Shown: positions 7,293 through 14,200, counted from the first letter of the stretch. The stretch is DNA of 64,000 nt from a virus (IMGVR_UViG_3300035670_000170:1-64000); one strand, 5' to 3'. Program-made: numbers and translations. Notes: generated by a model not told the origin, from the letters alone.

Positions 7293-8669
7293 TCAAAAAG
7301 GCACATCATCTTCGCCATACTCCCTCCTACGGTCAAAGTCTGCATTAGGTTTCACTACTGATTGAAATTCTTTTCTCCATTCACTAAACACACTCTGTTC
7401 TGGGTCAAACCTAAGTCTTATATCAGCAAGCGCACCGCCCCTGTGTTTAGATATGATAAACTCCGCCATGCCCACAGTGCTAAACCCTTCCTCATCCTGC
7501 ATATCCCCATAGTATTCGGGTCGGTGTATAAACGCCACCATATCCGCATCCTGTTCAATAGCCCCCGATTCCCGTAGATTAGATAGCGTAGGTCTTTTAC
7601 TGCCACGCTGCTCAACCGAACGGCTTAGCTGGCTTAGTGCAATAACAGGTATGTCCAACTCTTTCGCCAACACCTTTAGCCCACGGCTGATGCTACTAAC
7701 TTCGTTCTCCCTGTTACCACCTTTCTCACCTGTCAACAGTTGCAGGTAGTCCAGTACAATCAGGTCAAGCCCATGCCTTGCCTTGTGGCGTGCCGCCATG
7801 CCGCGTAGTTCGTGGATGGTTAACGACGGGTCATCCCATATCCACAGGTTGTCCGTGGTGATTGCCGTAACGCCATTATGTACCTTGTTCCAGTCAAGTA
7901 GCTTCGGTCGCCTAAAGGACGTGGTGTTGTATCCTGTTACGCGGGATAGTCGCCGCTTGTGTATTTCGTTGTTATTCATCTCAAGGCTGACCACCACGAC
8001 CTTCTTTTTGAATTGCAGGGCTGCGTTATCTGCCATGTTCACGGCTAACATTGACTTACCCATTGCCGGACGTGCCGCAAGGATAATCAGGCTACTCTTT
8101 TGCCATCCCCCTGTTACCCTGTCAATGTCGTGGTACCCTGATGGGACACCTGTTATACCGTCTGATTCAATACTTGATTCAATGTCCTTTATTACGTCCC
8201 TTAGTTGCTCTGCTGTTGTTTGGTGCGCCCGTTTTGGCATCGCTGATACATCCATAAGCCTTTTCGCGGCGTCTGTCAGTAACGTGTTAATAGGCTTTTT
8301 GATGTCTTGCGCGTCCGTGTATAGACCCCCAGCGTATGTGATTGTCTTACGTCGGATGTCAAGGTTGCATAGTAGGTCAATATACTCATCTAAGTGCCGT
8401 GCTGACGGGGCTACATTAAGTGATTCGGACAGGTACACGGCATCTACCTCACCGTATAGTTCCCGCATTTCGGTGGCTACCGTGACTAAGTTCACCGTCT
8501 TGCCCTTTTTGAACAGGGACATGGCGGCTTTGTATATCATGTTGTTATACTTATCGTAGAACGCTGTTTCAGGGAGTGCCGTGGCGCAGTCAAGGATGGC
8601 GTCGCTGTGCGATAGGATTGTGCCTATTACCCTACGTTCTAAGTCTAAGTCGTGTGGTGTTTCTGTCAT
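7293..8669 (-). CDS. dnaB: Replicative DNA helicase, DnaB family
   Basis: 458 residues, close to the normal DnaB length. The N-terminal domain (residues 1-100, DLERRVIGTILSHSDAI) is followed by the RecA-like ATPase: Walker A AARPAMGKS (about 200), Walker B LIVLDYLQLL (about 300), and SQLSRSVEQR with the arginine finger region. It would unwind DNA at the phage replication fork. The C-terminus ends GEDDVPF, which copies the SSB acidic tip. An exact motif copy (R) lies inside at 8225-8239 (PKRAHQ). The start ATG has an A-rich leader starting at a motif copy. Confidence 0.95.
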   Translation of the reverse strand: MTETPHDLDLERRVIGTILSHSDAILDCATALPETAFYDKYNNMIYKAAMSLFKKGKTVNLVTVATEMRELYGEVDAVYLSESLNVAPSARHLDEYIDLLCNLDIRRKTITYAGGLYTDAQDIKKPINTLLTDAAKRLMDVSAMPKRAHQTTAEQLRDVIKDIESSIESDGITGVPSGYHDIDRVTGGWQKSSLIILAARPAMGKSMLAVNMADNAALQFKKKVVVVSLEMNNNEIHKRRLSRVTGYNTTSFRRPKLLDWNKVHNGVTAITTDNLWIWDDPSLTIHELRGMAARHKARHGLDLIVLDYLQLLTGEKGGNRENEVSSISRGLKVLAKELDIPVIALSQLSRSVEQRGSKRPTLSNLRESGAIEQDADMVAFIHRPEYYGDMQDEEGFSTVGMAEFIISKHRGGALADIRLRFDPEQSVFSEWRKEFQSVVKPNADFDRRREYGEDDVPF

Positions 8670-8684
8670 TTATTCTTTGTTGGT

Positions 8685-8699
8685 TCGCCCGATTTAGCT
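8685..8699 (-). repeat. Dispersed motif copy, form R (one mismatch)
   Basis: TCGCCCGATTTAGCT, 16 bases upstream of the dnaB start. Left bound of cassette array A. Confidence 0.75.
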
Positions 8700-8718
8700 G
8701 CTTCTGTTTAATTATCGT

Positions 8719-8762
8719 TGGGGGATAAACGCTATAAATACGCCACAAGCCCCCAGTTAGCC
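8719..8762 (-). repeat. attC-like site, GGGGCTTGTGG family
   Basis: On the minus strand GGCTAACTGGGGGCTTGTGG ... GCGTTTATCCCC forms a hairpin of about 40 bases. It follows the stop of the gene at 8769 by six bases. Confidence 0.65.
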
Positions 8763-8768
8763 GTAATT

Positions 8769-9035
8769 CTAATCACGCCAAGTGATGTGCATTGCTTCTA
8801 ACTTATCGCCAAGTAACGAACTGCCATAGTTTTCAAACTTCATTTTTAGTGAAGGATATACTTCTAAATCATTTGGGCATTGTATTTTAAATGGTAGCTT
8901 TCGTTTATCTTCTGAAATTTGTAATGCTTCTAAAATGAAGTCATTCAAACTTTTGTCTTCGGAAGAAGAACTACGGATAACAACGTATTGCTGAACATTG
9001 CCATCTTCATCTGTTATTTGAACTTTGTATTCCAT
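8769..9035 (-). CDS. Cassette-borne hypothetical protein
   Basis: 88 residues from the ATG at 9035. Beta-strand N-terminus (MEYKVQITDEDGNVQQYVVI), then a serine-rich turn and mixed region. No family recognised. The gene is AT-richer than its neighbours and is followed by an attC-like hairpin and preceded by a shortened one, so it looks like a gene cassette inserted upstream of dnaB. Confidence 0.65.
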   Translation of the reverse strand: MEYKVQITDEDGNVQQYVVIRSSSSEDKSLNDFILEALQISEDKRKLPFKIQCPNDLEVYPSLKMKFENYGSSLLGDKLEAMHITWRD

Positions 9036-9076
9036 ATCAACTTTTTATTTTAAATTAAATATTTGTGCTTCTAAAT

Positions 9077-9108
9077 TGGCAACGTCAGCAATACGCAAAA
9101 CGTTAGGC
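9077..9108 (-). repeat. Short or truncated attC-like site
   Basis: GCCTAACGTTTTGCG on the minus strand matches one half of the site at 9312, ending in GTTGCC; the second long arm is missing. Confidence 0.45.
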
Positions 9109-9116
9109 ACAATTAA

Positions 9117-9293
9117 TTAAGCAGCATTCGGCCAATCATAATAAATTTGCTTAGTTCGCCAAAACCAAAAAGTGTAACCGAAGCATTCGACAAACATCGC
9201 TTCAAATTTCTTTTCACCTGTTTTGTAATTTGTGTGGAAAAACATTTTAGAGTTCCACTTTTTGTTTTTTGATTTGTACTTTTTAAAAACCAT
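9117..9293 (-). CDS. Small cassette-borne hypothetical protein
   Basis: 58 residues from the ATG at 9293 (MVFKKYKSKNKKWNSK). Basic N-terminus, aromatic-rich C-terminus (CFGYTFWFWRTKQIYYDW). It has the expected cassette layout: attC-like GTTAGGC, an 18-base leader, the gene, then an attC-like CCTAAC nine bases after the stop. No function known. Confidence 0.6.
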   Translation of the reverse strand: MVFKKYKSKNKKWNSKMFFHTNYKTGEKKFEAMFVECFGYTFWFWRTKQIYYDWPNAA

Positions 9294-9311
9294 TTTCGTA
9301 AAATTAACTGT

Positions 9312-9405
9312 GCCTAACAGCGTATATGTGCAATACGCTTCAAGCGGTTAGTAATAATTTAAAGTTTTGTCATTGCGTACTGCACATATACGCAAAACGT
9401 TATGC
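9312..9405 (-). repeat. attC-like site, full length
   Basis: 94 bases. On the minus strand it runs from R''-like GCATAAC to R' GTTAGGC (a perfect GTTRRRY). The arms pair almost perfectly (GCGTATATGTGCAGTACGC against GCGTATTGCACATATACGC), and each arm can also fold on itself (GCGTA...TACGC). Confidence 0.7.
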
Positions 9406-9417
9406 CCAGAATTGACG

Positions 9418-9433
9418 TTACCAAATCGGGCGC
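9418..9433 (+). repeat. Dispersed motif copy, form F
   Basis: Exact TTACCAAATCGGGCGC after the stop of the gene at 9441; right bound of array A. Confidence 0.85.
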
Positions 9434-9440
9434 GGCAAAA

Positions 9441-10097
9441 TTACTTGTCCCCGTCAGGATTCCATTCTTCTTTCTTAGCCCTTCCTTGTACAACCCATTC
9501 TAATGGGTCACGGTTAATATCCCTGCCGAACACAACACCAAACTTTCTGTACGCACCCTTATAGGCTAAACTCTCTGCTAACGGTAGCTTCTTTTGAAGT
9601 TCAAAGGGGTCGCGCATATCCTCAAGTAACGCACATCCAACGCCCATGTGTGACACGCCCGATTTGCTATCGCACACCTCTGCCACCACCACCACGTTAC
9701 CTACCTCTACGCGCCATTCCACAATGCGTGACGACCGAAAAGGCATCAGCACGTCGGCAGTGTCCTCAAGGTACTGTATTGGCACGTAGTTGACGTCGGG
9801 TAGCTGCGGGTGCTTGCGTATTGCGTCAGGCGGCACAGGGGAAGAAAATGATTGTGAAACCTTTTCCTCTACGGGCTGGTCAACCTTTTCTTTTGGCTGC
9901 TTATTTTTGGGTGTAATCAGTTTTATTTCGTCTATCTCGATTGACCAACGGGAGCCTGTGCCGCCTGACTTTGGGTTGTCCCAAGAAACATCTACGTCTT
10001 TTTTGGACACTAAGGCGACTGTCCCTGTACCGCCCTTGCGTATAAACTCATTACCAACAAGGCTCTTAACCCTGTCGCCTACCTTAAAATTGCTCAT
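9441..10097 (-). CDS. KGDRV-domain protein with Rad52-like C-terminal region
   Basis: 218 residues. Residues 1-60 are the SH3/KOW-like module (FKVGDRVKSLVGNEFIRKGGTGTV) shared with three other genes. After a Pro/Lys-rich linker the C-terminal 110 residues (VEVGNVVVVAEVCD, GVGCALL, LAESLAYKGAYRKFGVVFG) follow the strand-strand-helix pattern of Rad52-type single-strand annealing proteins, where a similar A-E-x2-A-x-K helix is conserved. That would fit its place beside a PD-(D/E)XK exonuclease as a recombination pair, but the similarity is weak. An exact motif copy lies at 9655-9669. Confidence 0.5.
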   Translation of the reverse strand: MSNFKVGDRVKSLVGNEFIRKGGTGTVALVSKKDVDVSWDNPKSGGTGSRWSIEIDEIKLITPKNKQPKEKVDQPVEEKVSQSFSSPVPPDAIRKHPQLPDVNYVPIQYLEDTADVLMPFRSSRIVEWRVEVGNVVVVAEVCDSKSGVSHMGVGCALLEDMRDPFELQKKLPLAESLAYKGAYRKFGVVFGRDINRDPLEWVVQGRAKKEEWNPDGDK

Positions 10098-10113
10098 GTT
10101 AAACTATTGTTAA

Positions 10114-10854
10114 TTAAACTTCAATTACTTCTTCAATGGGTGTGTAGCTGCGCTTATCACACAGTTTGTTGAACAGGCAGTCAGCACACACGTTACAGTC
10201 CTTCGTGGGTATAGGCTCAAACTTGTTAACCATGTAGTCACGCACTTGGTCAATGATACGGTAGTGGTTTTCCATCGCTTCACTGCTGATACGGGCGCGG
10301 ATAAACTTTATCCACCCGCTTTTGCCGAACACCAGATAGTAAAACGGGCGCACCACCCCATCGCGCAGGTAAGAACCAAGGGTATAGTGTACAGCCTGTG
10401 TATGGTCAAGTGCATCAGGGACGCCCCACCCATACTTACCCTTGTCGTCTTTACGTGATGCAGTGTACTTAATGTCAATGATAACACTACTACCTTCGTA
10501 ATCAGCAATGCAGTCAAGGTGAAACACCAAGTCCCCTTCAATGATTTCCGGCTGTACCTCTGTCACCTTTATGCCCATCTTTGGTAGTGTGTTTTGCTTG
10601 TGGTACTTCGCCTGTGATACGGCTTGTGCTGCCCATGCGTAGCTTCCTTCCCCACGCTGTTTCTTTGGCGGCTCGATCGTCTGGTGTCCCCGTGCGGCAC
10701 CTATTAGTTCCTGTTCAAAGAGTAGGCCGGAGTACATTGCCTCTGTTGGCTCCGACCGTAGGCCGTCGATGTACTTTAGCTTGAGCATATAACGGCATCC
10801 GTCACGGTCTTGTACGTCCTTTATTAGGGACTGACTTATTAGTAGTTTATTCAT
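10114..10854 (-). CDS. PD-(D/E)XK exonuclease, Cas4/RecB-like with Fe-S cysteines
   Basis: 246 residues. The nuclease core is clear: FHLDCIADYEGSSVIIDIKYTA gives the catalytic Asp and D-x-K, followed by QAVHYTLGSYL as the QxxxY helix. One early cysteine (DGCRYMLKL) and a C-terminal triplet (CNVCADCLFNKLC) are placed as in the 4Fe-4S cluster of Cas4 and AddB-type nucleases. It probably resects DNA ends in replication or recombination. Its start is 19 bases downstream of a motif copy. Confidence 0.8.
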   Translation of the reverse strand: MNKLLISQSLIKDVQDRDGCRYMLKLKYIDGLRSEPTEAMYSGLLFEQELIGAARGHQTIEPPKKQRGEGSYAWAAQAVSQAKYHKQNTLPKMGIKVTEVQPEIIEGDLVFHLDCIADYEGSSVIIDIKYTASRKDDKGKYGWGVPDALDHTQAVHYTLGSYLRDGVVRPFYYLVFGKSGWIKFIRARISSEAMENHYRIIDQVRDYMVNKFEPIPTKDCNVCADCLFNKLCDKRSYTPIEEVIEV

Positions 10855-10873
10855 GTTGATTTGTTTTTTTGTT

Positions 10874-10889
10874 GCGCCCGTTTTGGTAA
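10874..10889 (-). repeat. Dispersed motif copy, form R (AA variant)
   Basis: GCGCCCGTTTTGGTAA, left bound of cassette array B and upstream of the exonuclease start. Confidence 0.85.
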
Positions 10890-10896
10890 GGGAATC

Positions 10897-10939
10897 GGGG
10901 GCTAAACGCTATAAATACGCCACAAGCCCCGTGTTAGCT
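10897..10939 (-). repeat. attC-like site, GGGGCTTGTGG family
   Basis: Minus strand GCTAACACGGGGCTTGTGGC ... GCGTTTAGCCCCC; near-identical to the sites at 8719 and 32685. Confidence 0.7.
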
Positions 10940-11010
10940 GCAAGTGCTACATTGGTACTTCGTATAAAACTTTGGTGTTCAAAAATTTTATATAAAAAGC
11001 CACCGCACTT

Positions 11011-11730
11011 TTAAAACAATTCATATTCTGTTTTTAATAATTTATCTGTAACAAAATCAAAACAACTTTTATCAATATCACCTGCAATGTAATTTCTGCC
11101 TTCTTTTTTTGCTGTTACAAGCATATTGCCACCACCCATAAAGGGGTCTATTATTAGCCCTCCTTTTGGAGAGAAGCATCTAATCAATATTTGACATAGT
11201 TCTATTGGCTTTGTTGGTATATTACCCCCATCTTCTCTTTTTCTTTCTATGTTTAATAAATCATTCAGCCAAATCCCTTCTTTGCTATTAAAAAATGGGT
11301 TTGATTTTTCTTTATATCCATCAAAAACTAAATACCCTTTATCTCCTTGTTTGGTATTTGGGCTATACGGCATACCCGTTCTCGGATTAAAAAAGAAACT
11401 TTTTCCGCAACACCAAAATATTTTATGATACGAGTATGTAGGCATTTTATTTGATACCCAGTTACCTGTTTTTATATACTTCCATATTATCTCATTCCTA
11501 AAACAATAGTTTATTTGGTTTCTTAAATCGTAATCATACGGTTTCTTTGTAAACATTAGAATATTGCCAGTTTCTTTTAACACTCTAAAACATTCACTTA
11601 CCAAGCCATCGGCAATAAGTTTTACCCAATCTTGATAATTTGGGTCTAAAAATATTAAGTCGGCAGAATTATCATCAACTCCTGCAAGTAGTTCAAAACA
11701 GTCTTTTTGGTATATTTTATTTAATTCCAT
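11011..11730 (-). CDS. Site-specific DNA methyltransferase (N4/N6, DPNY type), cassette-borne
   Basis: 239 residues from the ATG at 11730. The catalytic motif IV is DPNY (LIFLDPNYQDW, about residue 33), a variant of DPPY; the SAM-binding FxGxG-like motif is DPFMGGGN near the C-terminus, giving the beta-class order. NIPTKPIELCQILIR is the usual conserved helix. It would methylate adenine or cytosine amino groups in a specific site, perhaps protecting phage DNA. The gene is markedly AT-rich and flanked by attC-like sites. No restriction enzyme is adjacent. Confidence 0.85.
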   Translation of the reverse strand: MELNKIYQKDCFELLAGVDDNSADLIFLDPNYQDWVKLIADGLVSECFRVLKETGNILMFTKKPYDYDLRNQINYCFRNEIIWKYIKTGNWVSNKMPTYSYHKIFWCCGKSFFFNPRTGMPYSPNTKQGDKGYLVFDGYKEKSNPFFNSKEGIWLNDLLNIERKREDGGNIPTKPIELCQILIRCFSPKGGLIIDPFMGGGNMLVTAKKEGRNYIAGDIDKSCFDFVTDKLLKTEYELF

Positions 11731-11844
11731 CGTTTTTTTCTTTTTGTTTTTCTGTTTTCGTTTTAAATTGTGCATCCTACTAAACTAATCGGGTCTGCAT
11801 ATATTATCTGATATTTCTTCATGTTTCTAAATTAAATTCGTAAA

Positions 11845-11872
11845 TAAATACGCCACAAGCCCCCAGTTATAG
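11845..11872 (-). repeat. Truncated attC-like site
   Basis: Minus strand CTATAACTGGGGGCTTGTGG CGTATTTA; the GTTTAGCCCCC arm is missing. The stop codon of the gene at 11867 lies inside it. Confidence 0.5.
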
Positions 11873-12025
11873 GTAATAAAATTTGCTAAGTACCCAACAT
11901 CCTGTAATTATGATGCAACTTACTGTTACGGTTCCTATTCCTATCCATACCAAGTCTCTGTTGGTTACATAAGGTTCATACCATTCACCACCTTCTCCTT
12001 TATCAAGCCATTCTTTTAATTTCAT
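11867..12025 (-). CDS. Small membrane protein in a cassette
   Basis: 52 residues from the ATG at 12025 (MKLKEWLDKGEGGEWYEPY). One transmembrane segment (WIGIGTVTVSCIIITGCWVL, about residues 27-46) and a short C-terminal tail. Its TAA is part of the following attC-like site, as is common in integron cassettes. Function unknown; a small inner-membrane protein. Confidence 0.65.
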   Translation of the reverse strand: MKLKEWLDKGEGGEWYEPYVTNRDLVWIGIGTVTVSCIIITGCWVLSKFYYL

Positions 12026-12043
12026 ATCGCAAATTTTACATAC

Positions 12044-12098
12044 CTATAACAGCAAATAAGAAACATTAAAACGATTGCTTATTTGCAAAACGTTATGC
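12044..12098 (-). repeat. attC-like site, short form
   Basis: 55 bases from GCATAAC to GTTATAG on the minus strand; arms GCAAATAAG and CTTATTTGC pair perfectly. Starts nine bases after the stop of the gene at 12108. Confidence 0.65.
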
Positions 12099-12107
12099 GT
12101 AATAAGA

Positions 12108-12347
12108 TTAATCGCAGTCTTGACATTTATAGTCTTGTTTGATTATACCCAATTCCACGGGGCAATCTTCATAACCATATTTACAACCATGCTCAAAACA
12201 GCAATGTGTTCTATGTACTCCCCAACGCTCTTGTGGAATTGACGTTGTTGCAGACTTACTACGCACAACACGTAATAAATCCAATTGCTCACTTTCGTAC
12301 TGTTTAATGAGTGTCTTTGCTTCGTTGTATTGTTCTTCTGTTATCAT
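12108..12347 (-). CDS. Cys/His-rich conserved hypothetical protein
   Basis: 79 residues. The C-terminal half has a dense Cys/His pattern (THCCFEHGCKYGYEDCPVE ... KCQDC), which recalls a conserved phage and bacterial family with HCCxxHGCKYGxEDCPV. It is likely a zinc-binding protein; the role is unknown. It is the first cassette gene after the motif at 12390 in array B. Confidence 0.65.
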   Translation of the reverse strand: MITEEQYNEAKTLIKQYESEQLDLLRVVRSKSATTSIPQERWGVHRTHCCFEHGCKYGYEDCPVELGIIKQDYKCQDCD

Positions 12348-12389
12348 AGTTTTGTTCTTTTAATTCGCAACTGTATTTATTACCAACCG

Positions 12390-12405
12390 TTACCAAATCG
12401 GGCGA
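12390..12405 (+). repeat. Dispersed motif copy, form F
   Basis: TTACCAAATCGGGCGA, preceded by CG; right bound of array B, just after the stop at 12411. Confidence 0.85.
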
Positions 12406-12410
12406 TACAA

Positions 12411-12941
12411 TTAAGATTCGCTGCTTTCAAGCCCCTTCAGGTAGTCTTGGTAACGGGTGTATGCTTCAGTTAATTCGTCAGGTTGAAAATCAAGTTGATG
12501 AATGTACTCTTTGTCACACCACTCCCCAAACGTCATTACCTTATTAAGTTCACTCACCTTAACGTGTCCAACGGTTCCGTCGCAAAACTGGACAAGCACA
12601 AGTGGTTCGCTAATAACACCCACCCTTGCGCCTTTGTAGGTTGCGTCGTAATATATTTCAGCGGGTTCGGGCTTCTCTTGTTTGGGGAGTTCGACGTACG
12701 ATTCGTCTACCCAATCAGTAGGCGTTCCGGTTTTCTCCGGCTCGATGGGTTGGAGATACTCCTGTCGCTGACCAAACCTCAGGCTACTACTTTGGAAACG
12801 ATTGTATATCATGTCCTGCGAATCCCAAATTACCCACGGAGTTGATTGATCGTCCTCAGCTACCGTTCCGGTTGCTCCGTACTTTAACACACCGTTGTCG
12901 ACAATGTTACGCACCCTGTCGCCTTTCTTAAATTTTGCCAT
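12411..12941 (-). CDS. KGDRV-domain protein
   Basis: 176 residues. Residues 1-60 (FKKGDRVRNIVDNGVLKYGATGTVAEDD, TPWVIWDSQDMIY) are clearly paralogous to the N-terminus of the gene at 17824. A second SH3-like stretch (ARVGVISEPLVLVQFCDGTVGHVKVSEL) follows a Pro-rich linker, then a helical C-terminus. No enzyme motif. The start overlaps the end of the upstream gene by 14 bases. Confidence 0.65.
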   Translation of the reverse strand: MAKFKKGDRVRNIVDNGVLKYGATGTVAEDDQSTPWVIWDSQDMIYNRFQSSSLRFGQRQEYLQPIEPEKTGTPTDWVDESYVELPKQEKPEPAEIYYDATYKGARVGVISEPLVLVQFCDGTVGHVKVSELNKVMTFGEWCDKEYIHQLDFQPDELTEAYTRYQDYLKGLESSES

Positions 12942-13251
12942 TTTCTTTGATTTTACTTGTTCTACGTTTACGATTGCCTTTGGGTTGCGAAAATTCCGAA
13001 ATACTTTTCACCTTTCCAACTTTTATTAGGTCGAAAGTTCTTTTCTGTCGGTTATTCATTCGCCTAACGGATGAGTGGTGGATGAGGATAGGCGTAACGA
13101 TTTGCCCGTCATCCTTTTGGTACTGTGGCATAGCAAAACGGGCGCCCACCCAAAAATAGTCCGGCATATTCTCATCTCCCATTGGTATGACAACACACCC
13201 ATTGACGTGTCTTACTTCTATCACGTCTACTTCTATTACGTAGTATGCCAT
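12928..13251 (-). CDS. Hypothetical basic protein with duplicated leader
   Basis: 107 residues from the ATG at 13251 (MAYYVIEVDVIEV). Beta-rich N-terminus and very basic C-terminus (KGNRKRRTSKIKENGKI), suggesting nucleic acid contact. Its upstream 54 bases are almost identical to those before the HTH gene at 14217, so the two may share control. An exact motif copy (F) at 13131-13146 encodes GARFAMP. Confidence 0.6.
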   Translation of the reverse strand: MAYYVIEVDVIEVRHVNGCVVIPMGDENMPDYFWVGARFAMPQYQKDDGQIVTPILIHHSSVRRMNNRQKRTFDLIKVGKVKSISEFSQPKGNRKRRTSKIKENGKI

Positions 13252-13302
13252 AGCTTGAATGGTTAAAATTGACACGTTTGCACTTGGTTCTTTTCACTAT
13301 CA
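13249..13302. repeat. Duplicated leader/control element, copy 1
   Basis: 54 bases matching 14430-14483 with about one difference, covering start codon and upstream region of the gene at 12928. Confidence 0.8.
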
Positions 13303-13307
13303 TAAAA

Positions 13308-13332
13308 AGCTGTCCGGTGTTAGCGGACAACT
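13308..13332. promoter_or_regulatory. Imperfect palindrome upstream of duplicated leader
   Basis: AGCTGTCCG-gtgtta-GCGGACAACT; a degraded version of the perfect palindrome at 14495 and in the same place relative to the leader. Confidence 0.5.
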
Positions 13333-13344
13333 GCGGGGGTCGGG

Positions 13345-13359
13345 GCGCCCGATTAGGCA
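13345..13359 (-). repeat. Dispersed motif copy, form R (variant)
   Basis: GCGCCCGATTAGGCA. It overlaps the stop of a small frameshifted gene and pairs with the F copy at 13780. Confidence 0.7.
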
Positions 13360-13446
13360 ATGGATTCTTCGATTAGCTGAATCGCAATTTGTACAAGTTT
13401 AGCACGTGCCGCCCTTGCCTGATTTTACTTCTTCAATCTTTTTCAT
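13353..13446 (-). pseudogene. Possible frameshifted mini-gene (MKKIEEVKSGK)
   Basis: An ATG at 13446 with the same leader end (AGAACAATG) as the gene at 13724 begins MKKIEEVKSGK, close to MKKIEQVKAGK inside the protein at 17824. In frame it stops after 15 codons (13399). One base removed near GGCAAGGGC would give a helical extension ARAAR AKLVQIAIQLIEESIA ending at 13353. It could be a pseudogene, a sequencing error or a real 15-residue peptide. Confidence 0.35.
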
Positions 13447-13475
13447 TGTTCTGTGTGTTTTTCAGTTAATTACCC

Positions 13476-13724
13476 TCATACTGTGCCAGTTATTTCTATT
13501 GCATTTCCATAGGTATAATGAGGATGGCTTTTTGTCCCAGTTTTATAAAAGTTGAAGAAACTATCATAATAACTCATTACCCCATTGTTATCCCAACATC
13601 TTAATGCTCTTAATGTAAATGTGTTTTCTTTTACTTCACATACTACACCAGTTTCAATCATTCCTTTTTCTTCAAAAGTTACCGTTTGGTTTAGTTTTAC
13701 GTTATCAAATTTCCTTGTTTTCAT
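13476..13724 (-). CDS. Hypothetical small beta-rich protein
   Basis: 82 residues from the ATG at 13724. The N-terminal KLNQTVTFEEKGMIETGVVCEVKENTF pattern looks like a small barrel similar in style to the KGDRV proteins, but lacks their signature. Nothing else recognised. It lies between an R and an F motif copy (13345 and 13780). Confidence 0.6.
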   Translation of the reverse strand: MKTRKFDNVKLNQTVTFEEKGMIETGVVCEVKENTFTLRALRCWDNNGVMSYYDSFFNFYKTGTKSHPHYTYGNAIEITGTV

Positions 13725-13779
13725 TGTTCTTTGTTTTTTACGTTCTTTGTTTCTGAAAGGTTACGATTCAAATATCATT

Positions 13780-13795
13780 TTACCAAATCGGGCGC
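13780..13795 (+). repeat. Dispersed motif copy, form F
   Basis: Exact TTACCAAATCGGGCGC, 13 bases after the stop of the membrane microprotein at 13808. Confidence 0.85.
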
Positions 13796-13807
13796 GGCAA
13801 AAATAGG

Positions 13808-13903
13808 TCAGCCATACGTCACCCACATAAGGCCAAACATCACCAAGGCAATGAACACAACATACAACACTATGTACAATAACACGGTTACAATGGTTCT
13901 CAT
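13808..13903 (-). CDS. Membrane microprotein 1 (31 residues)
   Basis: MRTIVTVLLYIVLYVVFIAL and so on: nearly all of the peptide is one hydrophobic helix ending in WVTYG. The ATG overlaps the TGA of the upstream gene as ATGA, so translation is probably coupled. It is clearly paralogous to the 45-residue microprotein at 14536 (shared TVLLYI-LY, FIALV). Role unknown; inner-membrane location inferred. Confidence 0.65.
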   Translation of the reverse strand: MRTIVTVLLYIVLYVVFIALVMFGLMWVTYG

Positions 13904-14169
13904 GCGCCAGCGTGTTTAATCTTGCCGCGTGAACGCGTTACCCTGTCCTGTGCTGCGCGCAGCAATAAGTCACAACAACATTCCTCTATTTCATCCATCG
14001 TGTAGCAGGTGGATTCGTCTACTTGATCTTTCACGTGATCGTTATATGCGTCGTACATCGAAGCGTTAGTAATGGTCGCGCTTACAGACATATCGCCAAC
14101 CTCCCCATACACCTTGTAATGTCCGCTGCTGTTTGTTAAACCTATGCGGTGAAATTCTACTGCTTTCAT
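13900..14169 (-). CDS. Hypothetical protein coupled to membrane microprotein 1
   Basis: 89 residues from the ATG at 14169, which has the shared leader AAACAAATAGAAACC. Beta-rich first half (FHRIGLTNSSGHYKVYGEVGD), helical second half with three adjacent cysteines (EECCCDLLLRAAQ) and a basic tail. No family recognised. The shared leader links it to the amidotransferase and amidoligase genes upstream. Confidence 0.6.
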   Translation of the reverse strand: MKAVEFHRIGLTNSSGHYKVYGEVGDMSVSATITNASMYDAYNDHVKDQVDESTCYTMDEIEECCCDLLLRAAQDRVTRSRGKIKHAGA

Positions 14170-14200
14170 GGTTTCTATTTGTTTAGTTGTTAATAATTCC

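Noticed and set aside
7783-8559. 258-residue frame antisense to dnaB
   Set aside because: Antisense shadow of a conserved helicase; composition (Ser, Arg, Ile) is typical of shadows.
8685-9433. Array A as a classic transposon with target duplications
   Set aside because: The inverted motif pair is there, but the flanking bases show no short direct repeat and no transposase is present.
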